Notes: generated from the sequence alone by a model not told the origin. Shown: positions 31,621-43,449, numbered from the stretch's first letter. The stretch: DNA of 64,000 nt from Isoetes taiwanensis (GCA_021234155.1 JAJEKV010000280.1:312001-376000), one strand, 5' to 3'. Made by a program: numbers and translations.

Positions 31621-33127
31621 TCAACCTTCATATGGCAGACTGTCAAGGATCATCTGGTGAGTAGCCTGATCAAGGGAAAATCTGTTGGTGCCAGGAATCT
31701 GATTCATCTCAAACTTGATAGCTGATACGTGATGACTGTACTGGAAGGTCAGACCTTTGTCTTCAAGTAGCTCCCAAGTACCATCGGGCTGGACAGCATA
31801 GTACAAACCAGCCAACACATGTTCATCGACATTGAAGGTCTGGCTGACTATCCTTGACAATTGTCAAAAGGATATGCCTCGACTTAACACATTTCACCAC
31901 ATAGAAATCTGCATTCTCGATTTCCCTCCTCCACAACAAACAAAGTTATCACCTTCCTCTATGTTTCCACTAAGCCATTCTCCATCACCTTCAAAAAATG
32001 CCTCATCGATTTCGTCTTCAGTACCTTCACCAGTAGACTTTTCTGGCTTTAGAGTAACATATTTCCAATTCTTTAACCTCTGCTTGTTCACACAAGATGA
32101 CCAGTTTCCTTTCAAACAGTTACCACAGAAACAACTTAAACCTCTATGAGCCACCCTTGTGCTTGATTTGGCCAAGTATGTCCTGATGCTGTGTATTTCC
32201 TTGGTCCCTTCTACCCTGGCACAGTCTCTTGCAAGGAGAGACTCTGCTGTTTTCTTTCCAGAATTCTGTTATGCTTTGCTTGCAAGCAGGGGTGAGAGAA
32301 TTGCACCTCAACCTCTTTTGGAAAGCAGACCATGGACCATTTCCAAGGAAGGCTTCCGATTTCCTTAATGCAGCAGTTGCAATTGTTGACCTCATGCAAC
32401 CTATCATAAGAAATATTGCACATGTATCAATGAACATATCCCAGCCAGCATCACTCAGCAGATACAAGCACTTGAAAGCATGAAGAAGCACAGGCATGAA
32501 GACAAGAAATAGATGTACCTAACAGCCCTGCCATAGTGGAATTGCATCTCGAATTTGTGGAAGAAGCCATCACAAGTGTTGAGGTTTCGCTCTCCAAATA
32601 TCATGGTTCCTTTGCCTCTTTTGGTAACGCCATTGTGCATTTCAAGTTGTTGCAAAGACTCCCGGCTGCCTTGCACTCCTTTGGATTTGGCAAAAGTCCG
32701 GTTCCGAGATTTCCATTTTCGTGGTGATGAACCACCCTCTTCATCACATCAGCCTTGAGTTCGGGTGAATGCTTTTTGGTGAGCTTATTGAAGTAATCAA
32801 CTACTTGCTTGGCTATTTCTTGCTGCGTCTCATGCTTTCGGATCCTCCCCGTTCAACCGCTCTTTTCATCTTATTAGTAATCGTATTCTCTCTTTCTCGG
32901 CGCATCCAATTTCTTGTAAATTGCGGAGGAACTGGATCTTCACGTGATATTTCCGTGTTGCATTGACATCCAACAAATTTGGAACATGTATTGGGATTCA
33001 TCGGCCGAAAATCAATGCTAAGCGTGTGATTGCCTCCAGGCGGTATCATCGGGGCGCCATGAAATTCGAGAGAGGGAGGATAAGTGAATTGGAGGGAGAA
33101 TTTTACGCCCATGACGAAGTAATCCAA
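31621..33127 (-). pseudogene. Cys-rich element gene on the minus strand (transposase or accessory protein)
   Basis: The gene appears to start at an ATG at 33127 (MDYFVMGVKFSLQ) near the right end of the element. A first block of ~104 codons (33127-32813) is followed by VVDYFNKLTKKHSPELKADV (~32800), then NTCDGFFHKFEMQFHYGRAV (~32570). A C-terminal block has VEGTKEIHSIRTYLAK and GLSCFCGNCLKGNWSSC (~32190-32080), an acidic stretch and KFEMNQIPGTNRFSLDQAT (31.7 kb). The GTxxxHS...LSCFCxxC pattern recalls uncharacterised transposon proteins of animals, from memory only. Frames change several times, some probably at introns (a CAG acceptor-like site near 32270). A TE origin is likely; the function is not established. 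Confidence 0.45.
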
Positions 33128-33323
33128 TTTTGCAACGTACTACCACACCACTTTCGCGGCGAAAATCCAGCCAAAAACCCACAATCATTATCCTAACGGT
33201 TCATTCGTGAGGTGGACGTGTTAGTACATGAAGGGCGTAAAAAAAATGACGGGCAGTTACACCCATCAGCACCCCAAATTAAGCAAAAGCAGGGGTGCTT
33301 TAAGCGGGCTAAAACCCTGCTAT

Positions 33324-33347
33324 AAGCATGCGTCCGGACGCATGCTT
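33324..33347. repeat. 24-bp perfect palindrome near the transposon right end
   Basis: The sequence is AAGCATGCGTCC followed by its exact reverse complement, 27 bp inside the right terminus. The left end has no matching palindrome, so it is not part of the TIR. It may be a transposase-binding or hairpin site. Confidence 0.8.
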
Positions 33348-33375
33348 TTGATACCCACCAGCATACTTTCACCCA

Positions 33376-35300
33376 AATTTTAAGATCATGGTTGGATAAA
33401 TTATGAAGGAGATGCATTAAAGTTTTATGACAGCAATGTACACGTCACAGCAGCAGTCGAATCAAGTAATCTTGCTAACCATCCCTCGTTTATTTTAGTT
33501 ACAAGAGTGGTGGTAAAACAAGGGATTGTGGTGCTAATAGACAGTGGCAGTTCACGTAACTTCATGCCATCTCAGATAGTGGAGAAGTTGGGATTGGAAA
33601 CTAAAGATGCTAAATAGGAAAAGTTAGGATGGCAAACAAAAAGATGGTAATAACAATAGAAAGGCCCCACATATCACGACCAAAACCGCAATGCAGATCT
33701 TATCGTTGGGAAAAGTATCGTGTGATACTTGTATAGAGTTGTTATCTGCAAATACAGCCATAATTGGTTGCTTCAAGAGGATAGTATATCAGTGATCTTA
33801 AAGCCGAAGAGTGACACCTGACATCATACATAGAGTTTTGATCTCTAATCTTGAGCTAATATATTTTGAACAGTTTAAATACAGGTGTAGATAACGGTGA
33901 ATAATTGCCTGTGATAACGCTATAGTAGGCGGATGCAATGTAGGTGTCCAATTTTGGAAATGAGATAGAGCAGCTTCTCACCAGTACTGAGTTTAATGTC
34001 TATATATCCCAACATTGCTATATTTTTGGATTTCTTAAAATTTTGTCACTATGCTTAGTAGAGTTTTGATCCCCAATCTTGAAGTAATATGTTCTAAATA
34101 GTTAAATACATGTACAGATAAGGGAGAATAATTGCTTGTGATAATGCTACAACGAGCAGATATAATGCAATGCAGATAGACAGGCAGGCAAGCAGACAGA
34201 CAGACAAACAGTATTTTTACATCATGCCCTCATCATTGTCTATATATCCCAATATTTCTATATTTCTTAGATTATTTAAAATTTTGCCATTAGAGGCCTT
34301 GGCCTTTGGTCTAGTAGTACATTAGTCTTATAACATATATATCTCTAGTTCAAAATTACCCAAAGTTGCACTATGTATAGATTCATGGCATGGCCCACTA
34401 ATAGGATCACTATGGATGCTAAAATAATATCTATCTATTATCTTTAGTAAAAACTGTGAGATTAATCTGCCAATTTTTTTTGGAGGAGGCTTTCCCGCTT
34501 CTATCATCTTTGCCAATTATATAAAGTGGGAGTATAGAAGCAAAGGTTTTAATTTTTTTATTTGTGCATACTTAGAGAGCTTTCACGCCAACTAAAATTA
34601 CCGCCGCAATAGCAGCACTAAAATCAGCATTGCTTCTAGTGAAGTATAAGGATCTATTTTGATAGAAGATTCTTCATAAGCTAGCTAGAAGGGAGATAGA
34701 ATACGAAATCAAGCTGGTGCCAGATGCTAAGCCAATAGTGAGGCTACCATATTGCCTTTGCTAAGTGCTTTGGAAGAACTCAAAGTTCAATTGAATGATC
34801 TTATGGAGGCATGCTTCATTAGGCCAAGTGTTTTGACATTTTGGAGCGCAAATTCTTTTTGTGAAGAAGAAGGATTTGTCTCCTAGAATGTGCATCGATT
34901 ACCAGTGATTGAACAAGACATAATCAAGAATAACAGATGGCTTGTTTGGCCAATTATAAGGAGCCAAAATCTTTTTTAAAATTTAAGATCGAGATACCAT
35001 CAAATTGGCATTAAAGAAGAAGATATATTTTGGATGACATTTGGAACGAGGTATGGGTACTGTGAGTTCACCCTAATGTGCTTTGGGATTTGCATCACAT
35101 CAAGCACATTAATGAGACTCATGAAGTGTAAATTGATCATTGTGTCAATGATGTCTTGGATTATTCCAAGTCGATGGAGCGACATGCCTGTGATCATGAG
35201 GCAAACATTTAAAATGCTAAGGAAGATTGAGTTGTATGCAAAACAAAGCAAAGCCGGGGGACTCACATTTGCTAGGTGTATAGAACATATGCATGTAGCG
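33376..35300 (+). pseudogene. Ty3/gypsy remnant: protease and reverse transcriptase
   Basis: Coding traces begin with a retropepsin active site, VVLIDSGSSRNFM (~33535). Then come RT phrases near 34780-34890 (LMEACFI, LFVKKKDLSPRMCIDY) and FGTRYGYCEFTLMCFG (~35040), and a decayed DVLDYSKSMERH (~35140). Stops and frameshifts are frequent, and the span between 33800 and 34700 is mostly non-coding. No LTR was recognised. The upstream gag piece is at 27535, before the inserted TIR transposon. Confidence 0.65.
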
Positions 35301-36080
35301 ATATGGGATTTTTTTTTTACCATTTTCAACCATTATGGGGTTTTTTTCATCGCTATCGGGGGTTAACTATCATTAGAGGTCTGGTGGGATCAATTATTGT
35401 CCCAAACTCGATGCCAACATGGAAATCGAGCGGCCAATAAGATTGCAAGTGCATGGAACCTTTTCATCTTCCATGCCTGCCTTCCCATACCAGGTGTCAT
35501 CAAGGGCAGCTTTGGCATTCTCCTCACTTACCTACCCTGGAGGTTCCATGGGCGGGAAGCAATAGTTACAAATTGCTCCCGCCGTGAATTACCGCCCAAA
35601 TTTTGGGGGTGCGTATAAGTACCCAGTCCCGTCCTCAACCTATGAAGAGAATATTTGGTCATGTAATGGAAGCCATCAAAGTCCCGCCACCACCATCTCC
35701 AAGAAATGCAGTTGCCACATTCTATGAGGAGGTGTGGGTTAAGCTATCCTTTCTTTTCATATCGTATTAAATAGCAATATTTAGTTATTCCTTATCTCCC
35801 AATACTTTTTAGTATGTTTGATGATAAATTGGAACAATGGATATCTCAAGATGGTGCAGCGGGACAACAGTTTGGAGGGTATGTATTGTTCCTTCTCTTC
35901 TATGCTGATGATATTTCTGATGTTTTCTAGAATTGTAAGTGGCTGCAACAACACTAACATTTATCTCTTTCTGTAATACCACATGAAGTTGGCTAAAACA
36001 AAAATCTTGATGTATAAGTACAGACTCAACATCCTTTGATTTCTATAACTATGGATAGATACAAAAATATCATGAAAGAT
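35301..36080. other. Non-coding interval
   Basis: No supported gene. It lies downstream of the PEP carboxykinase 3' end. Confidence 0.5.
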
Positions 36081-36254
36081 AGGACTGCAATGTCTTATTC
36101 ATGCTAAAATAAATGTTTAACTATACAATACAAAAGAATTACATAGCAGTAAAGACGAATTACAAACAGGACTGCAATGTCTTATTCATGCTAAAATAAA
36201 TGTTTAACTATACAATACAAAAGAATTACATAGCAGTAAAGACGAATTACAAAC
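36081..36254. repeat. Perfect 87-bp tandem duplication
   Basis: Two identical units, 36081-36167 and 36168-36254, start AGGACTGCAATGTCTTATTC. The copies show no differences I can see, so it is very recent or an assembly artefact. It ends ~58 bp beyond the PEP carboxykinase stop codon, so it probably lies in the 3' UTR or just after it. Confidence 0.85.
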
Positions 36255-36312
36255 AGCCGTCCTTAGTGAACATGTACAACTATCTTCCTCCTTACACACA
36301 ACCAAGAATGTG

Positions 36313-39300
36313 TCATGCAGGACCTGCTTCCAGTATTTCCTGTGTGAGCTTAGGGTCTCCAACACTATAATCTGTGAAATTTTCAAAATTTTTCTTGAAC
36401 AGGCCAGCCAGCTTCTGCAAAGTGTTGTAATATGCCTTCTTATCACGCCACTGCATACAGAGTGAGGCATCTGTTAAACCTTATTTCAATTTAAGCTATT
36501 TCCGATTTTATTTAAATTCAATCTGATGAATTACCATATTCTCTGGCTGGAGAATTCCTGAAGGTACACCCTCTACAGAATCAGGAACCTGCAGCCTAAA
36601 TACTTTGGTCTCAGAATATTTTGCTTTCAACAATGAACCATCATGGATGGCATCAATGATCCTCCTTGTGTATGAAAGTTTCATTCTTGTTCCCGTACCA
36701 TAGCTATATAGCCAAAACCATAAATTCAGGCCGACATAAGCAAAACTAAAAAAGATTGAAAAACTTGGCCAACTAAAACAAATGTTATAATTCACAGACC
36801 TCCCTCCACTCCAGCCAGTATTAACAAGCCAGGCAGTGGCACCATATTTCTGCATCTTATCAGCCAACATAGCTGCATATTTGGTGGGATGAAGCATGAT
36901 AAATGCAGCTCCAAAACAGGCAGAGAAAGTAGCCGAAGGCTCCTTAACACCTTCTTCTGTACCAGCAACCTGAAAGAACGGAAGCATTTAAAAACCCCAG
37001 AGATGTATGGAGAAGCGCAACACCAGAGATTAAGCTTACCAGAGCTGTGTACCCACTAATGAAGTGGTACATTGTCTGAGCAAGGGTGAGCTTGCTAACA
37101 GGAGGCAACACACCAAACGCATCACAAGCAAGCAATATGATATTTTTTGGATGAGGGGCAACACAAGGGATCTTAGCATTTGGTATATATTCAATTGGAT
37201 AGGCCGCCCTTGTGTTTTCTGCAAATTTAGAAGGAAAGAAATTTGTCAGCACAGTGACACGACTAAAAGGAAAATCAAGACACCATAAAGGAAGAGCAGT
37301 TTGCCTGTCACACTATTGTCCCCATAGTCCACTTCGCGTGAATGTTCATCAAAAACAACATTCTCAAGCACTGCAACATAACCCAAGATGAGAAACATGC
37401 TATCATGGTAAACTGTGGATTACAATATGATCTCAACTACTTCAACCTGTTCCAAATTTGATGGCATTAAATATATCAGGCTCCTTCTCCGGAGACAAAT
37501 CAATACACTTTGCATAACATCCTCCCTCAATGTTGGATACCCCATTATCACTCCAGCAGTGCTCATCATCACCGATTAAATACCGGTTCGGATCAGTTGA
37601 AAGAGTCGTCTTACCAGTTCCTGTTCAATAATAACAATGTAAAATCCAAAGTAATTTTGTGCATACGCGTCACATGTTTCTTGTTGATATCCTTCATAAA
37701 ATACCTGATAATCCAAAAAATAATGCTACATCTCCTCCTTTTCCCATATTGCAACCTGAATGCAAAGACAGGACCCCTTTTTTCGGCATGAGATAATGCA
37801 TCAGGCTGAAAAGGCCCTTCTTCATTTCTCCAGCATATTGAGTCCCAAGAATCACCATCTCCTTTCGCCCAAGATTTATATCAATGCTAGTTGAGGATGT
37901 CATATAGTGCGTGTAACGGTTGCATGGGAACATGCCAGCATTGTAGATAGTGAAGTCAGGTTCACCAAAATCCTCGAGCTCTTCAGGAGTAGGCCGTATA
38001 CACCTGCCACGCAATGCTTTCAATCCATGTTTCCAATTAAAAGCAAATTCGTGACTGCCATTCCAACCCTCAAAAGTACATATGGACAAAAGGAGAGAAA
38101 AAATTATACATGTTGTGCATAAACAATGAATGGTAGGCCCTTGCAGATATAATTCTGACTTTGATTTGATGCTCTGGGTCCCAATTCAAAAACTGGTCAT
38201 TCACGAAAACCTAAAGAGAACCAAGATGAAAAGATCTGCCAAACTATGCAAATTTTATTCCTTAATGTTCCAAAGTAAAGCGCACCTTTTCCAAAGATTT
38301 TAGATAATCAACTGCCCTCTCACGGTTGACTAGGAAGGTTTGTTCATCCATTTCAATATTTGGAGAGCCCCCTACCATAATCAAACAACAAATGAGCTAC
38401 ATATATGGAAACTAAGCAGCTTATATAATATCGAACTAGAAGATACTCACTTTCCCCACCATAGATCATCAAAAGAAGTTTCCTCCTCCACAACACGTTT
38501 GTCCTTAGGAGATCTGCCTGTTTTCGCTCCTGATAATGTTGCAAGAGCACCACTGGAAGTGATGTATGAGCCCTTTTCAAATTTGATAGCCTGTTCATAA
38601 AGTTCTGCAAGTGCAAAAGAAGCAACAACCAAGAATTTTAAATTCAAGATAAGTAAAACTAATAGTGCATTAATTTCCAAGAAGCACAGGATGCCATGTG
38701 ATAAAACAAATAGTGCACTATCTATGTTCGGGACGAACAGGATGTCATGTAAAGATCTGTATCTCCCCTTCAGGTAATCCATTTTCAATATTGCACCTTG
38801 TAATTGGCTCAAATGAACCAACTAGGCACATAGTTAGATAGAATATGGTAGATAAAGATGATCCATAGAACAAGTAACATATCAACATAATGAGAAAACA
38901 AATAATTGCAAGCCGGCAACCAAAAATACTCTAAGGAGCACAATAATTCTGTAATATCCCAAGCAAGTGTAATGCTATCAGAAGAGAACAAAGATAAAAT
39001 ATTTGTACCTCCTGGTGATAGATTGTAAAGAATGTGAGTTAACTTGAGCGAAAAGTCTGTCATGTTGGGGCGTGCAGGAAGTAAAGGCCTAGGAACAGAA
39101 ACCTGTCCAGTCTTCTTCTCGGGATCACCACGGACGACCTGAGGCCCCCGTTCTCTTGTAAGAGATGCCAGGGAAGCACTGAAAACCAATAACATGATCA
39201 AGTTGCTCAAAGCTTCAAAATAGGAAAGTGTTGACTGCGCTTCCATACCTGACGGATTCCATCTGCTGGCGCTCCTTTTCTTCTTCAAAAAATGGAGTGA

Positions 39301-39688
39301 AAGGAGCTGTAAAAGGAGAGCGTGGTGTACCACCCCCCTTGACAGGAGTTGGTGGTGCTGATCTTTTCTTTTGTAGTAACTGCAACTCCTCAATTGTATT
39401 AGCCTTAACTGAAGGCACACTATCGTCAGTGCATACTTCAGCAACTCTCTGCAAAAGATTCTGTCTCTCTTCCTCGGAGAATGGAGTAAAAGGGGACCGT
39501 GGTGTGCCAACTCGAGGTGAACCACCTCCCCCTTTTACAGGAGTAGATGGTGCACCAGCCTTTCTCAATTGTTGAACTCGGTCGCCAACAGATTTAGATG
39601 CTGGCACGCCATCACCATCAGAACTCTTGGGATGTGTTTTGATCTTTGAAAGAGAAACTGGAAAAGTAAGTGTATCTTCAGTAGCCAT
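36313..39688 (-). CDS. PCK: Phosphoenolpyruvate carboxykinase (ATP), 12 coding exons
   Basis: Cytosolic enzyme converting oxaloacetate and ATP to phosphoenolpyruvate, CO2 and ADP, the entry step of gluconeogenesis. Coding exons (minus): 39688-39249, 39178-39009, 38604-38451, 38370-38286, 38210-38110, 38003-37705, 37620-37447, 37370-37305, 37218-37040, 36969-36800, 36703-36535, 36450-36313. These give 714 residues in phase. Landmarks: the N-terminal Thr/Pro-rich extension of plant forms, the P-loop GLSGTGKT (~414-421, split by intron 6), GDDEHCW (~433-439), ENTRAAYP, and FSACFGAAF. The start is the ATG at 39688; there is no in-frame ATG upstream. Oddities: intron 8 has a GC donor, exon 4 needs a non-AG junction in a G5 run, and exon 1 carries an internal duplication. 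Length is slightly above the Arabidopsis type because of the extension. Confidence 0.93.
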
Positions 39689-40150
39689 TTTTCTGCTAGC
39701 TTCCAAAGATCAAGTTCAACAGTCCTGCAAAAATGCCAAAGCTTTGGTGAGACAAGTTAATCTAAGCGATAATCTAGAAAATACTCCGTTTGTAAAATGC
39801 ATTTTAGACTCAAATGAGCTAATTCAACAATTGCTGTAGTAATTCAGACACAAGACACGCTCAAAGCTAAAAAAGATTGAATTGATGGAAATAACACTTA
39901 TAGGGACACCAATTCTCATAGCAGTGTCAAGTAAATACTATTACTGCAAATCAAAATTCAAAGGTGAGATATCATGTTCAAGCATAAAAAATGAAAAACC
40001 CATAAATTAGGAAGCTGCAAGCACAGAAAAAAGCTTACAAAGGAAGGTCGGTCAGACACGACCAGATTAGGGCGACAAGCCACCAGAATTGGAAGCAGAT
40101 CCAAGAAGAACCTGCAAAAACTGCTGAGACTAAGAGAACAGGGGCCCGAT
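39689..40150 (-). other. 5' UTR of PEP carboxykinase with an intron
   Basis: Upstream of the ATG lies a 36-bp leader exon (39689-39724) preceded by an acceptor TTTTTGCAG. A matching donor CTTTGTAAGC places a 314-bp intron at 39725-40038. The first exon continues from 40039 upward for an unknown length. A leader intron is common in plant housekeeping genes. I see no clear TATA box. Confidence 0.55.
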
Positions 40151-40670
40151 CATGAGGGCGGAAGGGGCAGAAACGGAGAAGAGGCGATGATAGGATGAGA
40201 AGCGCCATGTCCATATGAAGGGAGAAGCGGGTTCAACATGGACCAATAAGCCAACAATGGTGAGCACCCATTGATGTCCCAAGTCGCATTACTACATCCA
40301 CATATACCTGTGATATTTCCAACTACAATCAAGCAATCCGTGCATTGGCTGCCATTGAAGCTGATGTCCAGGAGCTGATGCTATTGCTCTTTCCTTTGTG
40401 CCCGCTTGTTTGGGATAGTTGATGTATCGTGGGTCCCTTCAAATTGTTGATCTATCTGCTTGGTCTCAAGGTCTTTTCTCGCAGTCCAAGTATCTTCCAA
40501 CATGGCCAAAATCCTTTGTAGATTCACTATATAAAAACCAAGACATCTCTATTTTACTACTATGCTAAAACCTAAAGGAAGGGACACCCATTGGGGGCGA
40601 GCCAGTCCGAGCACGATAGTTTCAATTGTTCCCACGAGTCCAGTCATGTCTCGACGTGTGGCATGCTTTT
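40151..40670. other. Likely promoter region of PEP carboxykinase; no gene
   Basis: This lies immediately upstream of the transcribed region. No ORF is supported. A CTATATAAAAACC motif at ~40527 reads plus and probably does not serve this gene. Confidence 0.35.
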
Positions 40671-41138
40671 GGTTTCTTACCCAACAACATGGAAACTAGG
40701 GAGCTTATTCTGTCTGCGGAATGGAAAACGACGTTCCCACTTTGCTCAACAACTAATGAACATGTAAATCTGCCCAATTCCCAGTTTCCATATTGTGGGG
40801 GATGGAACTAGGTCGCCCACTCCAAGACTCGCTCTCGACTAACGCCGGTCGCGGGACCTTGGATTGTGCTTCTCAGGTTCCATCCACCACCCCCCTCCCC
40901 CGCAGTCCTCCCCCAAAAAAAGCACCCAATAGTCTACATGATTGAGAGAGCGTGTAATATGGGTATAATTGAATTACCCTAGAATGATTCCTCCTCCTCC
41001 TTCTCCTCCTCCATCATAATTTTATGCTTCTGACATTCAAAAATCTTGAGGTTTGAAGCATTTCTTTATACTGGATTGAAGGTGATTTACTTCCTGGACC
41101 AATTCCCCATCGCTATACAGAATGCTTTACCATTTAAT
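40671..41138. repeat. Direct repeat copy A (468 bp)
   Basis: It starts GGTTTCTTACCCAACAACAT and ends GCTTTACCATTTAAT. It matches 43004-43449 with small indels (for example around the GCGGGACC and CCCCC tracts). It carries no ORF of interest. It looks like a long duplicated unit flanking a 1.9-kb spacer. Confidence 0.8.
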
Positions 41139-43003
41139 CAATCTTGTTAATTTGGGATTTTCAGGCTTGGCCAAAAACATTTTTGGAATTTTTTTTAGGA
41201 TGATTTTCTAAGATTTTAGATGTTTCCGACTGCCGGTAAATATTTTCGACTACCAAAAATCGGGATTTTTTTCTTTTCAGATTTCGAACTTTTCCATTTA
41301 GTGGCATTCCTTCGGCTATCTGATCCAAGAGTGGTAACATCCTATGTATTTCCAGGTGGTGGTTTAGGCATGCATGTCGGCCATCAATTTGCAGGTTAGA
41401 ATTTCGCTCTTCCAAAGAAAGCAACTTCCTTAACGGAAGCTGCAATTAATTGCTTGCTGCCACATTTTGTAGGATCCGAACCAAGGGTTGTTTAATTTTG
41501 AAGCTGGCAATGGAGGATTTCTCCGGAATAGATTTCACTCTCTCTTGCAACTGCATCAACAAAGAAAGCTCCAGGTTCACAATTATTGGCAGACGCACTC
41601 ATGAACTGAGGTGTGTCTCTTAACTGCATTATGTCTACATTTAGGTTCTTTCCCTTGGTGTTTTTAGTGTAAACTGTAGTATGTTTTTGAGAGATTTTAT
41701 AACGTTCCTGAAGTTGTGCCAGAGATGGGCATCCATTAGAGATGATTTAGAAAAGTTCGGAATTTGTTTGGGATTTAATTCAATGGCTTACTTAAATGTC
41801 GCAGCGAGTGTTCCTAATGCTGCCACACTATCTCATAGTATTTGAGGAGTTGATCATGTCTTATTTTAAGGAGTACCAATCCATATAATTATGAATTCAT
41901 CAGAGTTTGTAAGCTGATTGTAGAAGTATGAATAGTGGAGTTTCCTAATGGTACATTTGAAGAAGTATTGAGCATGGTCAAGCTTTAATTACAGGCGCTA
42001 CAAACCACTCCAAATTCAAGGAGTTTGTAATTGCTATTGTATAATGTCTGCTTTTTTCAAGGCAGCTACATTCTATCTGTTCAAGGATGTATTTTAAAAC
42101 TTTTGAGGTTGAAGATGTCTTTTTCATTTCCATCTATCTATTAGTTCAATTTTGTTGCGCCATTTTATGTCAATACTATTATTTCGATTCTTATATTTTC
42201 AATCTTTTCCTTGGAGAAAGGAAGCTGGATCCATGATAAAACCAAATTGTATGGTATAGGAATTACTCATTAGTAGCCGAGTTCATGTAATTACAGTGTT
42301 GGTCTATGCATGCGATTCTCATAAACTGCTTTTGCCTTCTTACAAGAAAATGCATTCATATCCATGGCACATGCTCCAACATCTGAGCAAAATTACATGC
42401 AGAATTGACCATATAGGAAGGTTTGCAACCAGATCCACCAAAATTATATTTGGTAAAATTTCTCAACTAAAGTGTTGGTCTATACATGCTATTCTCATAA
42501 ACTACTTCTGCTTTCTTACAGGAACATGCATTAATCTGTTCAAAGTGTATCCTTTGACCTTCAACCCATATGCTTTTTTCTATCTTTCTGGGCTGCTGGT
42601 ACTGAGTAGTTCTTCAATATAAAGGATGGATATTTGAATTATTAAAGGTATTTCAATGCTTTTGTTTAACCCAGGCATCTTATCTGATTTTCTGTTAGGC
42701 TTTGTAATATTATTTTAACTCTTTAGCCAGATTATATGATTTCTACAATATTAATGCTCATCAAACATTGTTATTTTCGGACAGGTTATGGGATGTTTGA
42801 TCAGTTTTGGAATGATATTTGATCATCATGCAAGCTCTTCATCTAGCGAGGCAATTTGTTTGACAATGTATAACATGCGTCCTACTTCTTATAGGTATTT
42901 TCTTTCTCGGCCAATTTCGTCCTTAACATGTTTGCCTTCTTTGCTTTTAAACCAGCTGCATTGTTCTGTCACTTTTAGGGGGTTGTTTCTGTCACTTTTA
43001 GGG
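41139..43003. other. Spacer between direct repeats, no gene recognised
   Basis: Only short frames are present. A local duplication of ~65 bp (GTGTTGGTCTATRCATGCKATTCTCATAAACT type) occurs at ~42296 and ~42472. If the outer repeats are element ends, this would be the non-coding interior. Confidence 0.4.
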
Positions 43004-43449
43004 GGTTTCTTACCCAACAACATGGAAACTAGGGAGCTTATTCTGTCTGCGGAATAGAAAACGATGTTCCCACTTTGCGCAACAACTAATGAACATGTAA
43101 ATCTGCCCAATTCCCAATTTCCATGTTGGGGTGGAACTAGGTCGCCCACTCCAAGACTCGCTCTCGACTAGGGGACCTTGGAATGTGCTTCTCGGGTTCC
43201 ATCCACAGCCCCCCCCCCCCCGGTCCTCCCAAAAAAAGCACCCAATAGTCTACACGATTTGAGAGAGCGTGGAATATGGGTATAATTGAATTACCCTAGA
43301 ATGATTCCTCCTTCTCCTCCTCCATCATAATTTTATGCTTCTGACATTCAAAAATCTTGAGGTTTGAAGCATTTCTTTATACTGGATTGAAGGTGATTTA
43401 CTTCCTGGACCAATTCCCCATCGCTATACAGAATGCTTTACCATTTAAT
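43004..43449. repeat. Direct repeat copy B (446 bp)
   Basis: Near-identical to copy A. It has a C11 run near 43209-43220, likely length-variable. It lacks TG...CA ends, so it is not a typical LTR pair. Confidence 0.8.

Larger units (their letters stand above)
27596..33374 (+). mobile_element. 5.8-kb TIR transposon with 4-bp duplication AAAT
   Basis: The two ends are perfect 23-bp inverted repeats starting GGGTGAAAGTATGCTGG (27596 and, inverted, 33374), extending to 28 bp with one mismatch. AAAT occurs on both sides (27592-27595 and 33375-33378). Inside are a plus-strand coding region (27943-31299) with an FCP1/NIF-like phosphatase domain at its 3' end and a convergent minus-strand Cys-rich coding region (33127-31621). 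A 4-bp duplication fits the Sola or Ginger superfamilies better than hAT, PIF/Harbinger or MULE, but I could not confirm a DDE core. A related left end lies at 19855. Confidence 0.7.
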
